Shown here: one piece after another, positions 9,105 to 18,053 of the stretch | How the letters are laid out: the number at the start of each line of letters is the position of its first letter | How positions within the stretch are numbered: position 1 is the first letter of the stretch | DNA from: Metaruminococcus_A sp964607135 | Lineage (GTDB): Bacteria; Bacillota; Clostridia; Oscillospirales; Ruminococcaceae | DNA: 64,000 bases | Direction: 5' to 3' | NCBI GenBank assembly: GCA_964607135.1 | Contig: CAZSIV010000012.1 | Coordinates: 1 to 64,000 of the forward strand | Notes under the pieces: generated by a model | What the model was told of the DNA's origin: nothing | The model's database searches: none | The model's input: only the letters and a program-made list of their open reading frames with translations | Position numbers and translations under genes: made by a program

Positions 9105-10232
9105 GTGACGGGAATATTGACGTTCCACTGGGCGGACGATTATGGCGCGATGCTTCAGGCCTATGCCTTAAAGCGCCATCTGGAAACGCAGGGGGAAGAG
9201 GTGGAATTTGTCCCCTATGCGCCGGTCAAGCTGACCGGGAGGTACTGGTGGTGCCCGCTGTCTGCCGAAAACCGCGATGGAAAGATACGCTACTGGCCCA
9301 ACCGTTTTGGATGGAAACGAAATTTGGGTCTCGGGGGTTCCTTTTGGAAAAGAAAGCGGAATATGCGCCGCTTCCGCCGCTGCCGTCTGACAAAACGGCT
9401 TCCTGTACGATGCGCAAAAAGGCTTTCGCTTGAAAAGTATGGAAGCGTTTTTGTGGGGAGCGATCAGGTGTGGAATCCGGCGATCACTGTTGATTTAGAC
9501 GATGCCTATGTCGGCAATATCGGGCGAAAAGGGGATTGCAGGCTTTTCTCCTATGCCGCCAGCTTCGGGGGGAGTTCCCTTCCATCGGTTTACCGGGAAA
9601 AATTTGCGAACTGTGTCGGGAAAAATTTTGCCGCTGTTTCGGTCAGGGAGAAGCGGACGGCGCCCTTTGCTTCAGAGCTTTTGGGGCGGGATGTGTCGGA
9701 CGTGCTGGATCCCGTGCTGCTGCTGGATCAGGAAGAGTGGAGAAAGATAGCGGCGCCGCCGGCGGAAAAGGGCTATGTCCTGATTTACTGGACGGAGGGG
9801 AACGAGCAGCTGCTGCGTTATGCCGGCGTTATCGCCGGGCAGCTGCACACCAAGGTGATGCAGATTTCCTTTCCGGCCGAAAAGCGGTTCTTAGATCAAG
9901 TGGAGCTGAGAATCGAGGGCGGCCCGGCGGAGTTTATCGGCTATATTGAGAACGCCGCCTGCGTCCTGACCAATTCATTCCACGGAACGGCTTTTTCGAT
10001 CCTTTTTAAAAAACCGTTCCTTTCGTTTCAGCATCGTAAGCTCAACACCCGATTGGAGGACCTTTTGGAAAAACTTGGTCTGCTCTCCCGGATGAAGTCC
10101 GGAAACACGCTTCCGAATGACGGTGAGATTTGGGAGCCCATCCCGTGGGAAGAGGTTCAAAACCGCCTTGCCGCAGAACGCGGGGCATCAGGCAGGTTTA
10201 TTCTTGACTGTATCGGAGGATGGAGAGCTTGA
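9105..10232 (+). CDS. polysaccharide pyruvyl transferase family protein
   Basis: A 375-residue member of the polysaccharide pyruvyl transferase (WcaK/CsaB-like) family, which forms pyruvate ketals on sugar residues from phosphoenolpyruvate. Seen in sequence: an N-terminal TFHWADDYGAMLQAYAL helix typical of the family, GSDQVWNP near residue 120-127, SYAASFG near 145, the SVREKRTA segment, and a C-terminal LTNSFHGTAFSILF containing the conserved SFHG histidine motif. It starts at GTG 9105 behind GGGGAGGAAG. It lies two genes before an FrhB-like iron-sulfur protein, a pairing often seen in bacterial glycan loci. It probably adds an acidic pyruvyl substituent to the exopolymer. Confidence 0.86.
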   Translation: MTGILTFHWADDYGAMLQAYALKRHLETQGEEVEFVPYAPVKLTGRYWWCPLSAENRDGKIRYWPNRFGWKRNLGLGGSFWKRKRNMRRFRRCRLTKRLPVRCAKRLSLEKYGSVFVGSDQVWNPAITVDLDDAYVGNIGRKGDCRLFSYAASFGGSSLPSVYREKFANCVGKNFAAVSVREKRTAPFASELLGRDVSDVLDPVLLLDQEEWRKIAAPPAEKGYVLIYWTEGNEQLLRYAGVIAGQLHTKVMQISFPAEKRFLDQVELRIEGGPAEFIGYIENAACVLTNSFHGTAFSILFKKPFLSFQHRKLNTRLEDLLEKLGLLSRMKSGNTLPNDGEIWEPIPWEEVQNRLAAERGASGRFILDCIGGWRA

Positions 10233-11245
10233 TTTCTGTTGTCGTTCCCGTTTATAACACCGCGCCGTATCTCTGTGAATGTGTCGATTCGATTTTAAAA
10301 CAATCCTATTCTGATTTTGAATTAATTTTAGTGGATGACGGCTCGCAGGACAGAAGTGCGGAAATCTGCCGGAGGATCGCCGCAAAGGATCGGCGAATTC
10401 GATTTTTACAGCAAAAGCACAAAGGAGCCTCAGCTGCCCGAAACCGGGCGATTGACGCGGCGGCGGGGGATTATCTCTTTTTTGTAGACAGCGACGATGC
10501 CATCCATCCTGAGCTTCTGCAAGCGCTGTTGTACTTGATCGAATCGGGCAGGGCGGCGATCGCTCTGGCATGTTATTGCCGCATCCCTTCGGAAGATTTG
10601 TGCGCGCGGCTTTTTGAGGATTCCTGTAAAGAGGGGGAAACTCCCAGCCTTTTTATCAGCAATCATGAGGCAATCGAGGAATTGATCGACAATCATATGG
10701 GCTGGGGGCTCGTTTCGGCAATCGGCGGAAAATTAATCCGCCGCGAGGCGGTCAAGTCCATCCGTTTCGACGAAAGTCTTGGCAACGGGGAAGATACGAA
10801 ATTTCTCTATCAGCTGTTTAATGAGGGTGCGGAGGCGGTCGTTTTGGAGCGGGACTGGTATTATTACCGGTTTCATTTTAACAATGCTATCTGGAAGATT
10901 ACAATAAAAGCGTGTCAGGACAGGTACAAGTGTAAGAAATATATCTCCCTTCAGGAAGCGAAAAACGGGAGAGGCAACAACGCTGTGCGGATTAAAAGAA
11001 CGTTGCTTTACGACCTTCTGAAATGGTACCGGACGAGCCGGCAAAATCATGACACCGATTTAAAAAAAGCGTTGAAAAAGCTTGCAGATCAGGAGAGAAG
11101 GGATAAAAACTTCAAGCGGCTTCTCCCGCGTGACCGGGTGAGGTTTCGTCTGGCCTTTTCCTGCTATCCGCTCTACCGGCTGCTTGAAGCCAGCTGTGAT
11201 CCCCTGCTTCGATGGAAAGAAAAAAGGAGGACACGGAATGGTTGA
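10229..11245 (+). CDS. GT2-family glycosyltransferase
   Basis: About 338 residues. ISVVVPVYNTAPYL, LVDDGSQDRS and VDSDDAIHP mark a GT-A GT2 enzyme. An ATG at 10220 is possible, but its ribosome site GGAGG (10215-10219) touches it. The TTG at 10229 has 9-base spacing and forms a TTGA overlap with the preceding stop, matching the coupling style of this operon. The C-terminus is strongly basic (RWKEKRRTRNG). The sugar added is unknown. Confidence 0.87.
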   Translation: MISVVVPVYNTAPYLCECVDSILKQSYSDFELILVDDGSQDRSAEICRRIAAKDRRIRFLQQKHKGASAARNRAIDAAAGDYLFFVDSDDAIHPELLQALLYLIESGRAAIALACYCRIPSEDLCARLFEDSCKEGETPSLFISNHEAIEELIDNHMGWGLVSAIGGKLIRREAVKSIRFDESLGNGEDTKFLYQLFNEGAEAVVLERDWYYYRFHFNNAIWKITIKACQDRYKCKKYISLQEAKNGRGNNAVRIKRTLLYDLLKWYRTSRQNHDTDLKKALKKLADQERRDKNFKRLLPRDRVRFRLAFSCYPLYRLLEASCDPLLRWKEKRRTRNG

Positions 11246-12317
11246 ACGGAGTTTGTGCACCGGCTGCGGAGCCTGCGCAGCGGTTTGCGGAAGAAAGGCG
11301 ATCTCCATGAAAAGCGATCGGGAGGGATTTCTGGTTCCGGTCGTCGATCAAGCGCTGTGCAATCGATGCGGGCAATGCGACATCGTATGCCATCTAAACC
11401 GCGAAAGAGACGCTTCGGCCGAAAACCGTTATTTCGGGGCGCGGGCACGGGATGAGGATATCCGCGCGTCGGGTTCCTCCGGCGGAATTTTTCCTCTTTT
11501 GGCCCGCCGCGTGCTGCGGGACGGCGGAGCTGTATTCGGCGCGTCGCTTCAGGAGGACGGCGCCGTCAGGCATATCGGGATCGAAACAATACAAGACCTG
11601 CCGAAGATTGCCGGAACGAAATATGTGCAGAGCGAGCTTTCACAGGTGTGGGGGAAGATCGGGCCGATGCTGCGGGAAGGCAGGACGGTTTTATTCTGCG
11701 GAACCCCCTGCCAGGCGGCGGCGCTCCAGGCCTGTCTGGGTGAGAACCGGGGTCGTTTGATCTTGGCCGATCTGATCTGCTACGGGGTTCCGTCGCCGGG
11801 AGTCTGGAAGGACTATCTGCGTTTTATGGAAAAAAAGTACGCGGGTCAATTCCACAGCTTCTTTTTCAGAGATAAGCGGGGCCGGGATAACGGGCATACC
11901 TGTGCTCTGACGGTTGGGGAACGGGAGTATGCCTATCCTCTCGGCCAGGATTTGTTCTGCCGCACCTTTTTTAAGAATATCAACATCCGGTCCTCCTGCT
12001 ACCGGTGCCGGTACTGCACAGTCAACCGCAGAAGCGACCTTACGCTGGGCGATTTCTGGGGCATCGAAACGGTTAAGCCCGAATTTGACGACGGCTTGGG
12101 GAATTCTGTCGTCATCTGTCACACGCCGCGGGGCGAAGCCCTTTGGAACAGCGTTCGGGATGAGACGGAGTGGTTTGCCTGCGGCGAAGAGGATGCTGCG
12201 AACCCCATGCAGCCCAGACTGCGGACGCCCACCGCGCCCTCTCCCCGGCGGAAATTGTATATGGGACTGTACCGGCGGCTTCCGTTTTCGGCCTGGATCA
12301 GGCTTTTTAAGAGATAA
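11238..12317 (+). CDS. FrhB/FdhB-like iron-sulfur protein of polysaccharide loci
   Basis: About 359 residues of the coenzyme F420 hydrogenase/dehydrogenase beta-subunit superfamily. Two ferredoxin-type clusters come first: CTGCGACAAVC (about 7-17) and CNRCGQCDIVC (about 42-52), each with a distal Cys. FrhB N- and C-terminal domains follow, with GSSGGIFP, FCGTPCQAAALQ, YGVPSPGVW and CYRCRYC...LGDFWG. An upstream in-frame start exists, but AAAGGAGG at 11223 and the ATG at 11238 fix the start, giving an 8-base overlap with the previous gene. Homologues occur in EPS clusters of bacteria without F420; they are presumed flavin/Fe-S oxidoreductases acting on sugars or lipid carriers, with no proven reaction that I know of. 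Confidence 0.83.
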   Translation: MVERSLCTGCGACAAVCGRKAISMKSDREGFLVPVVDQALCNRCGQCDIVCHLNRERDASAENRYFGARARDEDIRASGSSGGIFPLLARRVLRDGGAVFGASLQEDGAVRHIGIETIQDLPKIAGTKYVQSELSQVWGKIGPMLREGRTVLFCGTPCQAAALQACLGENRGRLILADLICYGVPSPGVWKDYLRFMEKKYAGQFHSFFFRDKRGRDNGHTCALTVGEREYAYPLGQDLFCRTFFKNINIRSSCYRCRYCTVNRRSDLTLGDFWGIETVKPEFDDGLGNSVVICHTPRGEALWNSVRDETEWFACGEEDAANPMQPRLRTPTAPSPRRKLYMGLYRRLPFSAWIRLFKR

Positions 12318-12329
12318 GGGGGATTTTCT

Positions 12330-14021
12330 GTGCGCAAAATATCTTATTTGATCGGGCTTTTGAACAGGCCGCTGCGAAGAACGCTGCATTGGTTTACGCT
12401 CTTGTGCCTTTTGAGTCCGGCAGCGGATCTGTTCAGCGTTTCGATGATTATCCCCGTTTTTCAACAGGCGTTCGAAGACGAGGTTCCCGCTCAGCTGGTG
12501 TTTCAAATTCTCTTTGTAGCCTTTATGCTGCTGCTGGTCGGCCTTCTTGAGCTGCTGAGAAGCCGTATTTCCGTTTCGCTGGCGGCGGATATTTCCCAGA
12601 GCTGGTCGGTTAAGGTCTATGAGCTGTACAGCATGGAGGAGCTGGAGGATCACAACCGAAAAACGCCGATGCAGGCCGTCAACGGCGCGCGGAGCGACCC
12701 TTCGGTCTGCGCTTCGATCGTTGTCACATTTATCGGGCTGCTTGCCGACGGCTTGACCATGGCCGCCTATGCTGCGGTGCTGATTTATGTATCACAGGTC
12801 GTAGGAGCTGTGAGCGCTTTGATTATGACTCTCGTGATCCTGCTGCTCTATTTGGGAAAACGGCTCCATATGACCCGGTACGGAGAAAAAAAGCGGTACC
12901 TGGAAATCAGGACGGGCGGGATGGTTTCCACATCCTTCGGCTCTTACAAAGAAATCAAGATCGATTCCCGGAAGGGGAATATGCTGGAGCGGTACCGCAG
13001 GATCAGCGGGGACTGCGCAAAGGTTCAGAAAGAATATTCGTTTATGCTGAGCTTGCAGGGAATTGTCCTCCAGCACATGATGCAGGCGGGCTTGTTTCTC
13101 ATTCTGGCGGTTCTTTTGGCGGCGGACGTCGCTTTGCCCGACGTTCTGCCGGAGGCAATGGTGTATATCGCCCTGCTGTTCCGGATGATCCCGGCGGCGA
13201 AAAAAATAGTGAATGCATTGACGGACATGCGGTATGGGACAAAATATTTTGAAGCCTTTAAACAGGATATGGACCGGTATGCACAGCTGAAAGAAGCTGA
13301 GGGAAAAAGGGAGAAGCTGCGCAAAAAACAGCCCACCCTTGCAGAAGGGATTCGGGTGCGGAATCTGAGCTTCCATTATCCGGGAGGAAGGCAAATTTTT
13401 GAAGACCTGTCCGTCGACATCCCGGTGGGGCATTCCATCGCGATTATCGGCCCGTCCGGGGAGGGAAAAACCACCTTTCTGGACCTGCTTTTAGGGCTTC
13501 TGCATCCGCAGTCAGGTCACATCTGGTACGACGATTTCGATATCGTGGACGAGGCCGACGGGGAGGGGCCCTGCTGGGCGGATATCGGAGCCGTGGTCAG
13601 CTACATCCCCCAAACCGTCTATCTGGACAATGAGACTCTTTATAACAACGTCGTTTTTATGGCAGAAGACCAGAATAAGGAGAAGGTCGTCGAATGCCTG
13701 AAATGCGCCCAGATATGGGAGGACGTCAAGCGGATGCCGGATGGGATCAGCACCCTGATCGGGCAGAACGGAACGACGATTTCGGGCGGCCAGCGCCAGC
13801 GCATCGCACTGGCCCGCGCGCTGTATAAGGATTTTGAGATTTTGGTGATGGACGAGGCGACCGCCGCACTGGATATGGACACCGAGAAGGCGGTCATCGA
13901 CTCGATCCGCCAGATGAAGAAGAATAAGACGCTTCTGATGGTCACGCATCATATGAATTTAGCGAATGAATGCGAATACATCTACAAACTCGGGAATGGA
14001 AAGCTGGCGAGAATACGGTGA
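12330..14021 (+). CDS. ABC exporter, MsbA/PglK-type half transporter
   Basis: 563 residues with a GTG start. The N-terminal half has about six membrane segments (to about residue 310). The C-terminal nucleotide-binding domain has Walker A GPSGEGKTT, Q-loop SYIPQTVYL, signature ISGGQRQRIALARAL, Walker B ILVMDEATAALD and switch VTHHMN. One TM domain plus one NBD means it works as a homodimer. In a glycan locus the closest role is flipping lipid-linked oligosaccharide (PglK-like), so this locus may use an ABC flippase; no Wzx-type protein is recognisable here. An 8-bp stem terminator overlaps its stop codon. Confidence 0.88.
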   Translation: MRKISYLIGLLNRPLRRTLHWFTLLCLLSPAADLFSVSMIIPVFQQAFEDEVPAQLVFQILFVAFMLLLVGLLELLRSRISVSLAADISQSWSVKVYELYSMEELEDHNRKTPMQAVNGARSDPSVCASIVVTFIGLLADGLTMAAYAAVLIYVSQVVGAVSALIMTLVILLLYLGKRLHMTRYGEKKRYLEIRTGGMVSTSFGSYKEIKIDSRKGNMLERYRRISGDCAKVQKEYSFMLSLQGIVLQHMMQAGLFLILAVLLAADVALPDVLPEAMVYIALLFRMIPAAKKIVNALTDMRYGTKYFEAFKQDMDRYAQLKEAEGKREKLRKKQPTLAEGIRVRNLSFHYPGGRQIFEDLSVDIPVGHSIAIIGPSGEGKTTFLDLLLGLLHPQSGHIWYDDFDIVDEADGEGPCWADIGAVVSYIPQTVYLDNETLYNNVVFMAEDQNKEKVVECLKCAQIWEDVKRMPDGISTLIGQNGTTISGGQRQRIALARALYKDFEILVMDEATAALDMDTEKAVIDSIRQMKKNKTLLMVTHHMNLANECEYIYKLGNGKLARIR

Positions 14022-14045
14022 AACCGAAACGCTTCGGTTTTTTCT
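14021..14045 (+). terminator. internal intrinsic terminator in the EPS operon
   Basis: An 8-bp perfect stem (AAACCGAA / TTCGGTTT) with a 4-base loop is followed by TTT and begins in the stop codon of the ABC exporter. The next gene is on the same strand with its own ribosome site, so it is probably a partial terminator that lowers expression of the distal genes. Confidence 0.6.
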
Positions 14046-14077
14046 GAACTTGATCCGATTTTAAAAGGAGCACATTG

Positions 14078-15088
14078 ATGCAAGCAGCACAGAATGGCAA
14101 TTTTGTAAAAGACAGGGTATCGATCGTAACGCCGGTCTATAACGGCGAGAAATATCTCCATCGATTGCTGAATTCCGTCCTCGCACAGTCGTGGGATCAG
14201 ATCGAGATGATCGTTGCAGACGACGGTTCCATAGACGGGACGCTAAAGGTCGCCGAGTCCTACCGGGAAAAATTTCAGGAACGGGGGTTCTTATACCACA
14301 TTGTTTCGGCGGAGCATCGGAATGCGTCCGCGGCTGTCAACGGCGGACTTCCTCTGGTGACGGGGGAATATCTGATCTGGCCGGACAGCGACGATATGCT
14401 GGAACGGGAATCCATCCGCAAAAGGGTTTCGTTTTTACAGGAAAACCGGCAGTATCAGTGCGTCCGTTCGCTCGGGCGCTACCTGAATGAAGCCGGGGAG
14501 CGGGTGCCGGCGGAGGAAAAAACGGGAGATTTGCAAAACCAGCAGCTGTTTTTTCCGATTTTAGAGTTTTCGACCTTCGTTTGCTGCGGCTGCTACATGC
14601 TTCGGTCGGCCCCTTTTTTTGCGATTTATCCACAGAGGAAGATCCCGGAATACGACGTCGGGCAGAATTTTCAAATGCTGCTCCCCTTCACCTATTTTTA
14701 CCCCTGCCCGACGATACCGGAGGAGCTCTATACCGTTTGCGTCCGGGCGGAAAGCCATTCTCACCGCCTGCTCACCCAGCAGCAGGATGAGAAGAAATAC
14801 TCCGATTACGAAGACCTTCTCGACGAGATCAAGGACGTCTGCAATATCACCGATGAAAAGGAACTGCGAAGGATCGGCCTCTGGAAACAAAAAAGGCGGT
14901 ATGAGCTCTACAGCCGGTACAACCGAAAGTGCAAAGCGGCTGGAGCGCTGCTCTCCGTTTATCGGGGCGGCGGTATTTGCTTTAGGGAATTTCTGCGCAA
15001 ACTGGCGGGCGTTTTCTGCGGGGCGCGCATCCGCTCCTGTTACAGGAAGCTGAGAAAGAAATTCAGAAAAAGGGGGACGGCGTCTTGA
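14078..15088 (+). CDS. GT2-family glycosyltransferase
   Basis: A 336-residue GT-A enzyme: VSIVTPVYNGEKYL, VADDGSIDGT and WPDSDDMLE (DXD-like). The start is the ATG at 14078 with AAAGGAG at 14063; the TTG three bases earlier is less likely. The C-terminal 60 residues are very basic (RRYELYSRYNRK, RKLRKKFRKRG), suggesting peripheral membrane binding. The stop overlaps the next gene's TTG start as TTGA. It is the fourth GT2 enzyme of the locus; linkage unknown. Confidence 0.88.
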   Translation: MQAAQNGNFVKDRVSIVTPVYNGEKYLHRLLNSVLAQSWDQIEMIVADDGSIDGTLKVAESYREKFQERGFLYHIVSAEHRNASAAVNGGLPLVTGEYLIWPDSDDMLERESIRKRVSFLQENRQYQCVRSLGRYLNEAGERVPAEEKTGDLQNQQLFFPILEFSTFVCCGCYMLRSAPFFAIYPQRKIPEYDVGQNFQMLLPFTYFYPCPTIPEELYTVCVRAESHSHRLLTQQQDEKKYSDYEDLLDEIKDVCNITDEKELRRIGLWKQKRRYELYSRYNRKCKAAGALLSVYRGGGICFREFLRKLAGVFCGARIRSCYRKLRKKFRKRGTAS

Positions 15089-16560
15089 AACGGTACAGAT
15101 GGATCGTTTCCCTGTTTATCCTGTTATTGACGCTCTGCTCCTGCTTGAAGGTCGAAGAGGCGGTTCCAGGTTCACAGGGAAGCGGCAGCCTCTTTGAAGA
15201 AAGCGCCGTTTTGTCAGAGGGAAACAGCCCGCCGGACGGTTCGGACATTGACCACTCTCATTATGCCAATGTCCGAGAGTTCGGCGCGGCGGGGGATGCG
15301 TCCTATCACCACCCGATGGGAGTGCGGGGCGGGGAAACGGACCGTTCCCAGTATGTCGGATGGTATTGGGCGGGGCACTTTTCCAGACTGGTCACAGCGG
15401 AATACTGTGAAAAATACCGAGGAAAGGCCGGAGAAGGGTTTTCAGATGTTTATAAAGTCGTACCCGATTCGTCGGAGTGCGCCGAGAATCAGATCCGTTT
15501 GTCGGAGGTGAATCCCGGGCCGTTTTACGAACCGGCGGTCGGGGATGTTGTCGTACGGTATGAGGCGGCGGACGAGGAAAAATCCGTTTATGCAACCGAC
15601 GACAGCGACTCTTTTGAAAGGGCGATTGCAGCAGGCGGCGGGCGGCTGTACATCCCCGAGGGGGATTATCTGGTCAGCCAGCTGACGGCAGCCAAGATCA
15701 AGGAAATCGCCGGGCCGGGGAGGATCTGGCTGAAGGAGTGGCGGGGAGGCATCCTGTGGTATTTGATCTTGGGGCAGTCCGACCTCGTAGAATATCAGAA
15801 CTATGGGTGGATCGACCAGGCGCATTTTCACGACCCGGTGTGGCGCGCGATGCATTGGATCACCGATCTGCCCGAGGCCAACGGATGGAAGTCCTCGGCC
15901 GATTTTCAAAACAACACCGATTCCCCCTGTATGGAATATCGCTTTGACGACACCCGGGAGAATATCAATGTCTGGCTGACCATCGCTCCGGCGGCGCCGA
16001 AAGAGGACTTCCCGGACGAAATCACCCTCTGTATTTCAAAGGATATGGCGGCTTATTACACGCTGGGCGGTTCGACGGAGTGGAAACGCGCGACGTCGGG
16101 TGGTGTCGAGGGCGGGATGTACCACAGCTCGTGGAACGGCAAAAGCCGCGGCCTTGGAGAAACAGCCTGGGTGGACTGCGGCCGGTGGGTCGAGGTCGCC
16201 ATTCCCAAAGAAGCCTTCTTTTCCCCGTTAGAGGGTTCGGATTCGGAAATCTGGTATTTTCACTGCTGGAGCGCTGAAAACGCTTCCCTCACCGGCCAGC
16301 CGGTGGAATTTACCAAGAGCTGCGCGACGGTATGGGTTAAGGATGCAGCGATGAGCCGTTACCTGACCTGCGCGATCGGCGGGGATATGCGTTCTCCTTA
16401 TTGGGACCGGCCCACCACCGAATATTATATCCACGAGGCCTATTACGGCGCATCCTTATACCTCACCGGCGAACCCCGAACGTTTTACGCCTACAATGTG
16501 AGCGACGCCCGCTTTGACGATTACTTTGCGGCAGACGAAAGCAACACACAAAAAAGATAG
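15085..16560 (+). CDS. lipoprotein with a pectin-lyase-like N-terminal region
   Basis: 491 residues. It begins with a basic n-region, a hydrophobic stretch and LTLCSC, a plausible lipobox (Cys near residue 18-20), so it should be anchored outside the membrane. Residues about 55-75 (NVREFGAAGD) and about 170-195 (DDSDSFERAIAAGGGRLYIPEGDYLV) match the opening turns of pectate-lyase-3 type parallel beta-helix proteins. The rest contains Trp/Tyr-rich beta segments I do not recognise. The TTG start at 15085 gives a TTGA overlap with the GT2 gene. Being inside the glycan operon, it may be a lyase, hydrolase or binding protein acting on the exported polymer. The catalytic residues are not evident. 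Confidence 0.65.
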   Translation: MKRYRWIVSLFILLLTLCSCLKVEEAVPGSQGSGSLFEESAVLSEGNSPPDGSDIDHSHYANVREFGAAGDASYHHPMGVRGGETDRSQYVGWYWAGHFSRLVTAEYCEKYRGKAGEGFSDVYKVVPDSSECAENQIRLSEVNPGPFYEPAVGDVVVRYEAADEEKSVYATDDSDSFERAIAAGGGRLYIPEGDYLVSQLTAAKIKEIAGPGRIWLKEWRGGILWYLILGQSDLVEYQNYGWIDQAHFHDPVWRAMHWITDLPEANGWKSSADFQNNTDSPCMEYRFDDTRENINVWLTIAPAAPKEDFPDEITLCISKDMAAYYTLGGSTEWKRATSGGVEGGMYHSSWNGKSRGLGETAWVDCGRWVEVAIPKEAFFSPLEGSDSEIWYFHCWSAENASLTGQPVEFTKSCATVWVKDAAMSRYLTCAIGGDMRSPYWDRPTTEYYIHEAYYGASLYLTGEPRTFYAYNVSDARFDDYFAADESNTQKR

Positions 16561-16572
16561 GATTTGTGAGAA

Positions 16573-18021
16573 ATGAAAAAGAAAAGAGCGGGCTGGATCA
16601 AGCATATCGACTTTTTGATCGTGGATCTCATCTGCCAGCAGCTGGCGTTCCTTTTTTCGGGCTTTCTCTTTTGTGAAGATGGGAACCCCTACCAGAGCAA
16701 GGCCTACCTGATTTTAGCGCTCGTCTTCATCCTGCTCGATATTTTCGTGGCTTTTGCCTTCAGAACGCTGGACGAGACGCTGAAACGGGGGTATTACAAA
16801 GAATTCGCCGCGGCCTTCAAGCATGTGCTTCTGGTCGGCGGCATGGTGTTTGTCTATCTGTTCGAAGCTCAGGAAAAATTTTTGTATTCCCGCGCCTTCA
16901 TCTACAGCATGATCCCGCTCTACCTCTTTTTCACTTATCTCGGGCGGATTTTCTGGAAAAAGCAGTTAAAGCAGGTGGGCGCATGGGGGCTCGGCGGGTC
17001 GCTGCTCGTCGTGTCGCCGCGCGACCGGATCAGAGAATGTGTGCAAAATATCTACAAAACGGATTACAATGTCTATTCTTCGGTGGGCGCGGTGATTATG
17101 GACGAGGACTGCGCGGGGAGCGTCGTCGAGAGAATCCCTGTGGTGGCAAACTATAGGGATTTGCTGGATTATATCCGGAGGGAATGGGTGGACGAGGTTC
17201 TGATTGTCACCAGCTTCGGAGAAGATTACCCGAAGGAGCTGGTCGAGCAGCTCAAGCGGATCAAAATCGCAGTACATATCACCATCACGGAAGCGGGGAG
17301 CATCGGCGAGAACATCCAGCAGATTGAGCGGATGGGCAACTACATGGTTTTAACCACCGGCGTCACCCGCGCAACTCCTTTGCAGCTGAGCTTAAAACGG
17401 CTGATGGATATCGTCGGCGGTTTCATCGGCTGTCTTGTCACGGTGGTCTTATGGGCCTGTTTCGCGCTTCCCATCTATATCAGCTCCCCGGGACCGATCT
17501 TTTTTGCACAGGAGCGGGTGGGAAGGAACGGGAAAAAGTTCAAGCTCTATAAATTCCGCACGATGGTTCCCGATGCGGAAAAGCGGAAAAAGGAACTGAT
17601 GAGTCGGAACCAGATGGATGGGGACAGGATGTTTAAATTGGAGGACGATCCCCGAATCATTGGATTGAAGCGGCGGCCGGACGGGAGCGTAAAAGGGGGG
17701 ATCGGCACCTTCCTGCGGAAAACGAGCCTGGACGAATTCCCACAAATGTTCAATGTCCTCCGGGGGGAAATGAGCCTTGTGGGAACCCGCCCTCCCACCG
17801 TGGACGAGTGGGAGCGGTATGATTTTCACCACCGCGTCCGGCTTGCCTTCCGGCCGGGGATCACCGGGCTGTGGCAGGTCAGCGGCAGGAGTAAAATCAC
17901 CGATTTTGAAGAGGTTGTCCGGATGGATACCAAGTATATCGACGAGTGGAACCTCGGGCTGGACGTTAAAATCCTCTTTAAAACGGTCGGCGTCGTTTTC
18001 CGCAGGCGGGGGGCGCTGTAA
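16573..18021 (+). CDS. undecaprenyl-phosphate sugar-1-phosphate transferase (WbaP/WcaJ type)
   Basis: 482 residues. The N-terminus has four membrane segments (about 15-130), then a nucleotide-binding-like central domain, then the PF02397 bacterial sugar transferase core. That core contains KRLMDIVGG, a re-entrant membrane helix, SPGPIFFAQERVGRNGKKFKLYKFRTM, KTSLDEFPQ with the catalytic Asp-Glu pair, and GTRPP. It moves a sugar 1-phosphate from a UDP-sugar to undecaprenyl phosphate, the first committed step of repeat-unit synthesis. It is placed late in the operon rather than first. The sugar (Glc, Gal or a GlcNAc derivative) cannot be told from sequence. Confidence 0.92.
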   Translation: MKKKRAGWIKHIDFLIVDLICQQLAFLFSGFLFCEDGNPYQSKAYLILALVFILLDIFVAFAFRTLDETLKRGYYKEFAAAFKHVLLVGGMVFVYLFEAQEKFLYSRAFIYSMIPLYLFFTYLGRIFWKKQLKQVGAWGLGGSLLVVSPRDRIRECVQNIYKTDYNVYSSVGAVIMDEDCAGSVVERIPVVANYRDLLDYIRREWVDEVLIVTSFGEDYPKELVEQLKRIKIAVHITITEAGSIGENIQQIERMGNYMVLTTGVTRATPLQLSLKRLMDIVGGFIGCLVTVVLWACFALPIYISSPGPIFFAQERVGRNGKKFKLYKFRTMVPDAEKRKKELMSRNQMDGDRMFKLEDDPRIIGLKRRPDGSVKGGIGTFLRKTSLDEFPQMFNVLRGEMSLVGTRPPTVDEWERYDFHHRVRLAFRPGITGLWQVSGRSKITDFEEVVRMDTKYIDEWNLGLDVKILFKTVGVVFRRRGAL

Positions 18022-18053
18022 CCGGTTCCTGGTATGGAGCAGGGGGTGAAGGG

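Noticed and set aside
11691..12653. 320-residue minus-strand frame
   Set aside because: Antisense shadow of the FrhB-like and ABC exporter genes.
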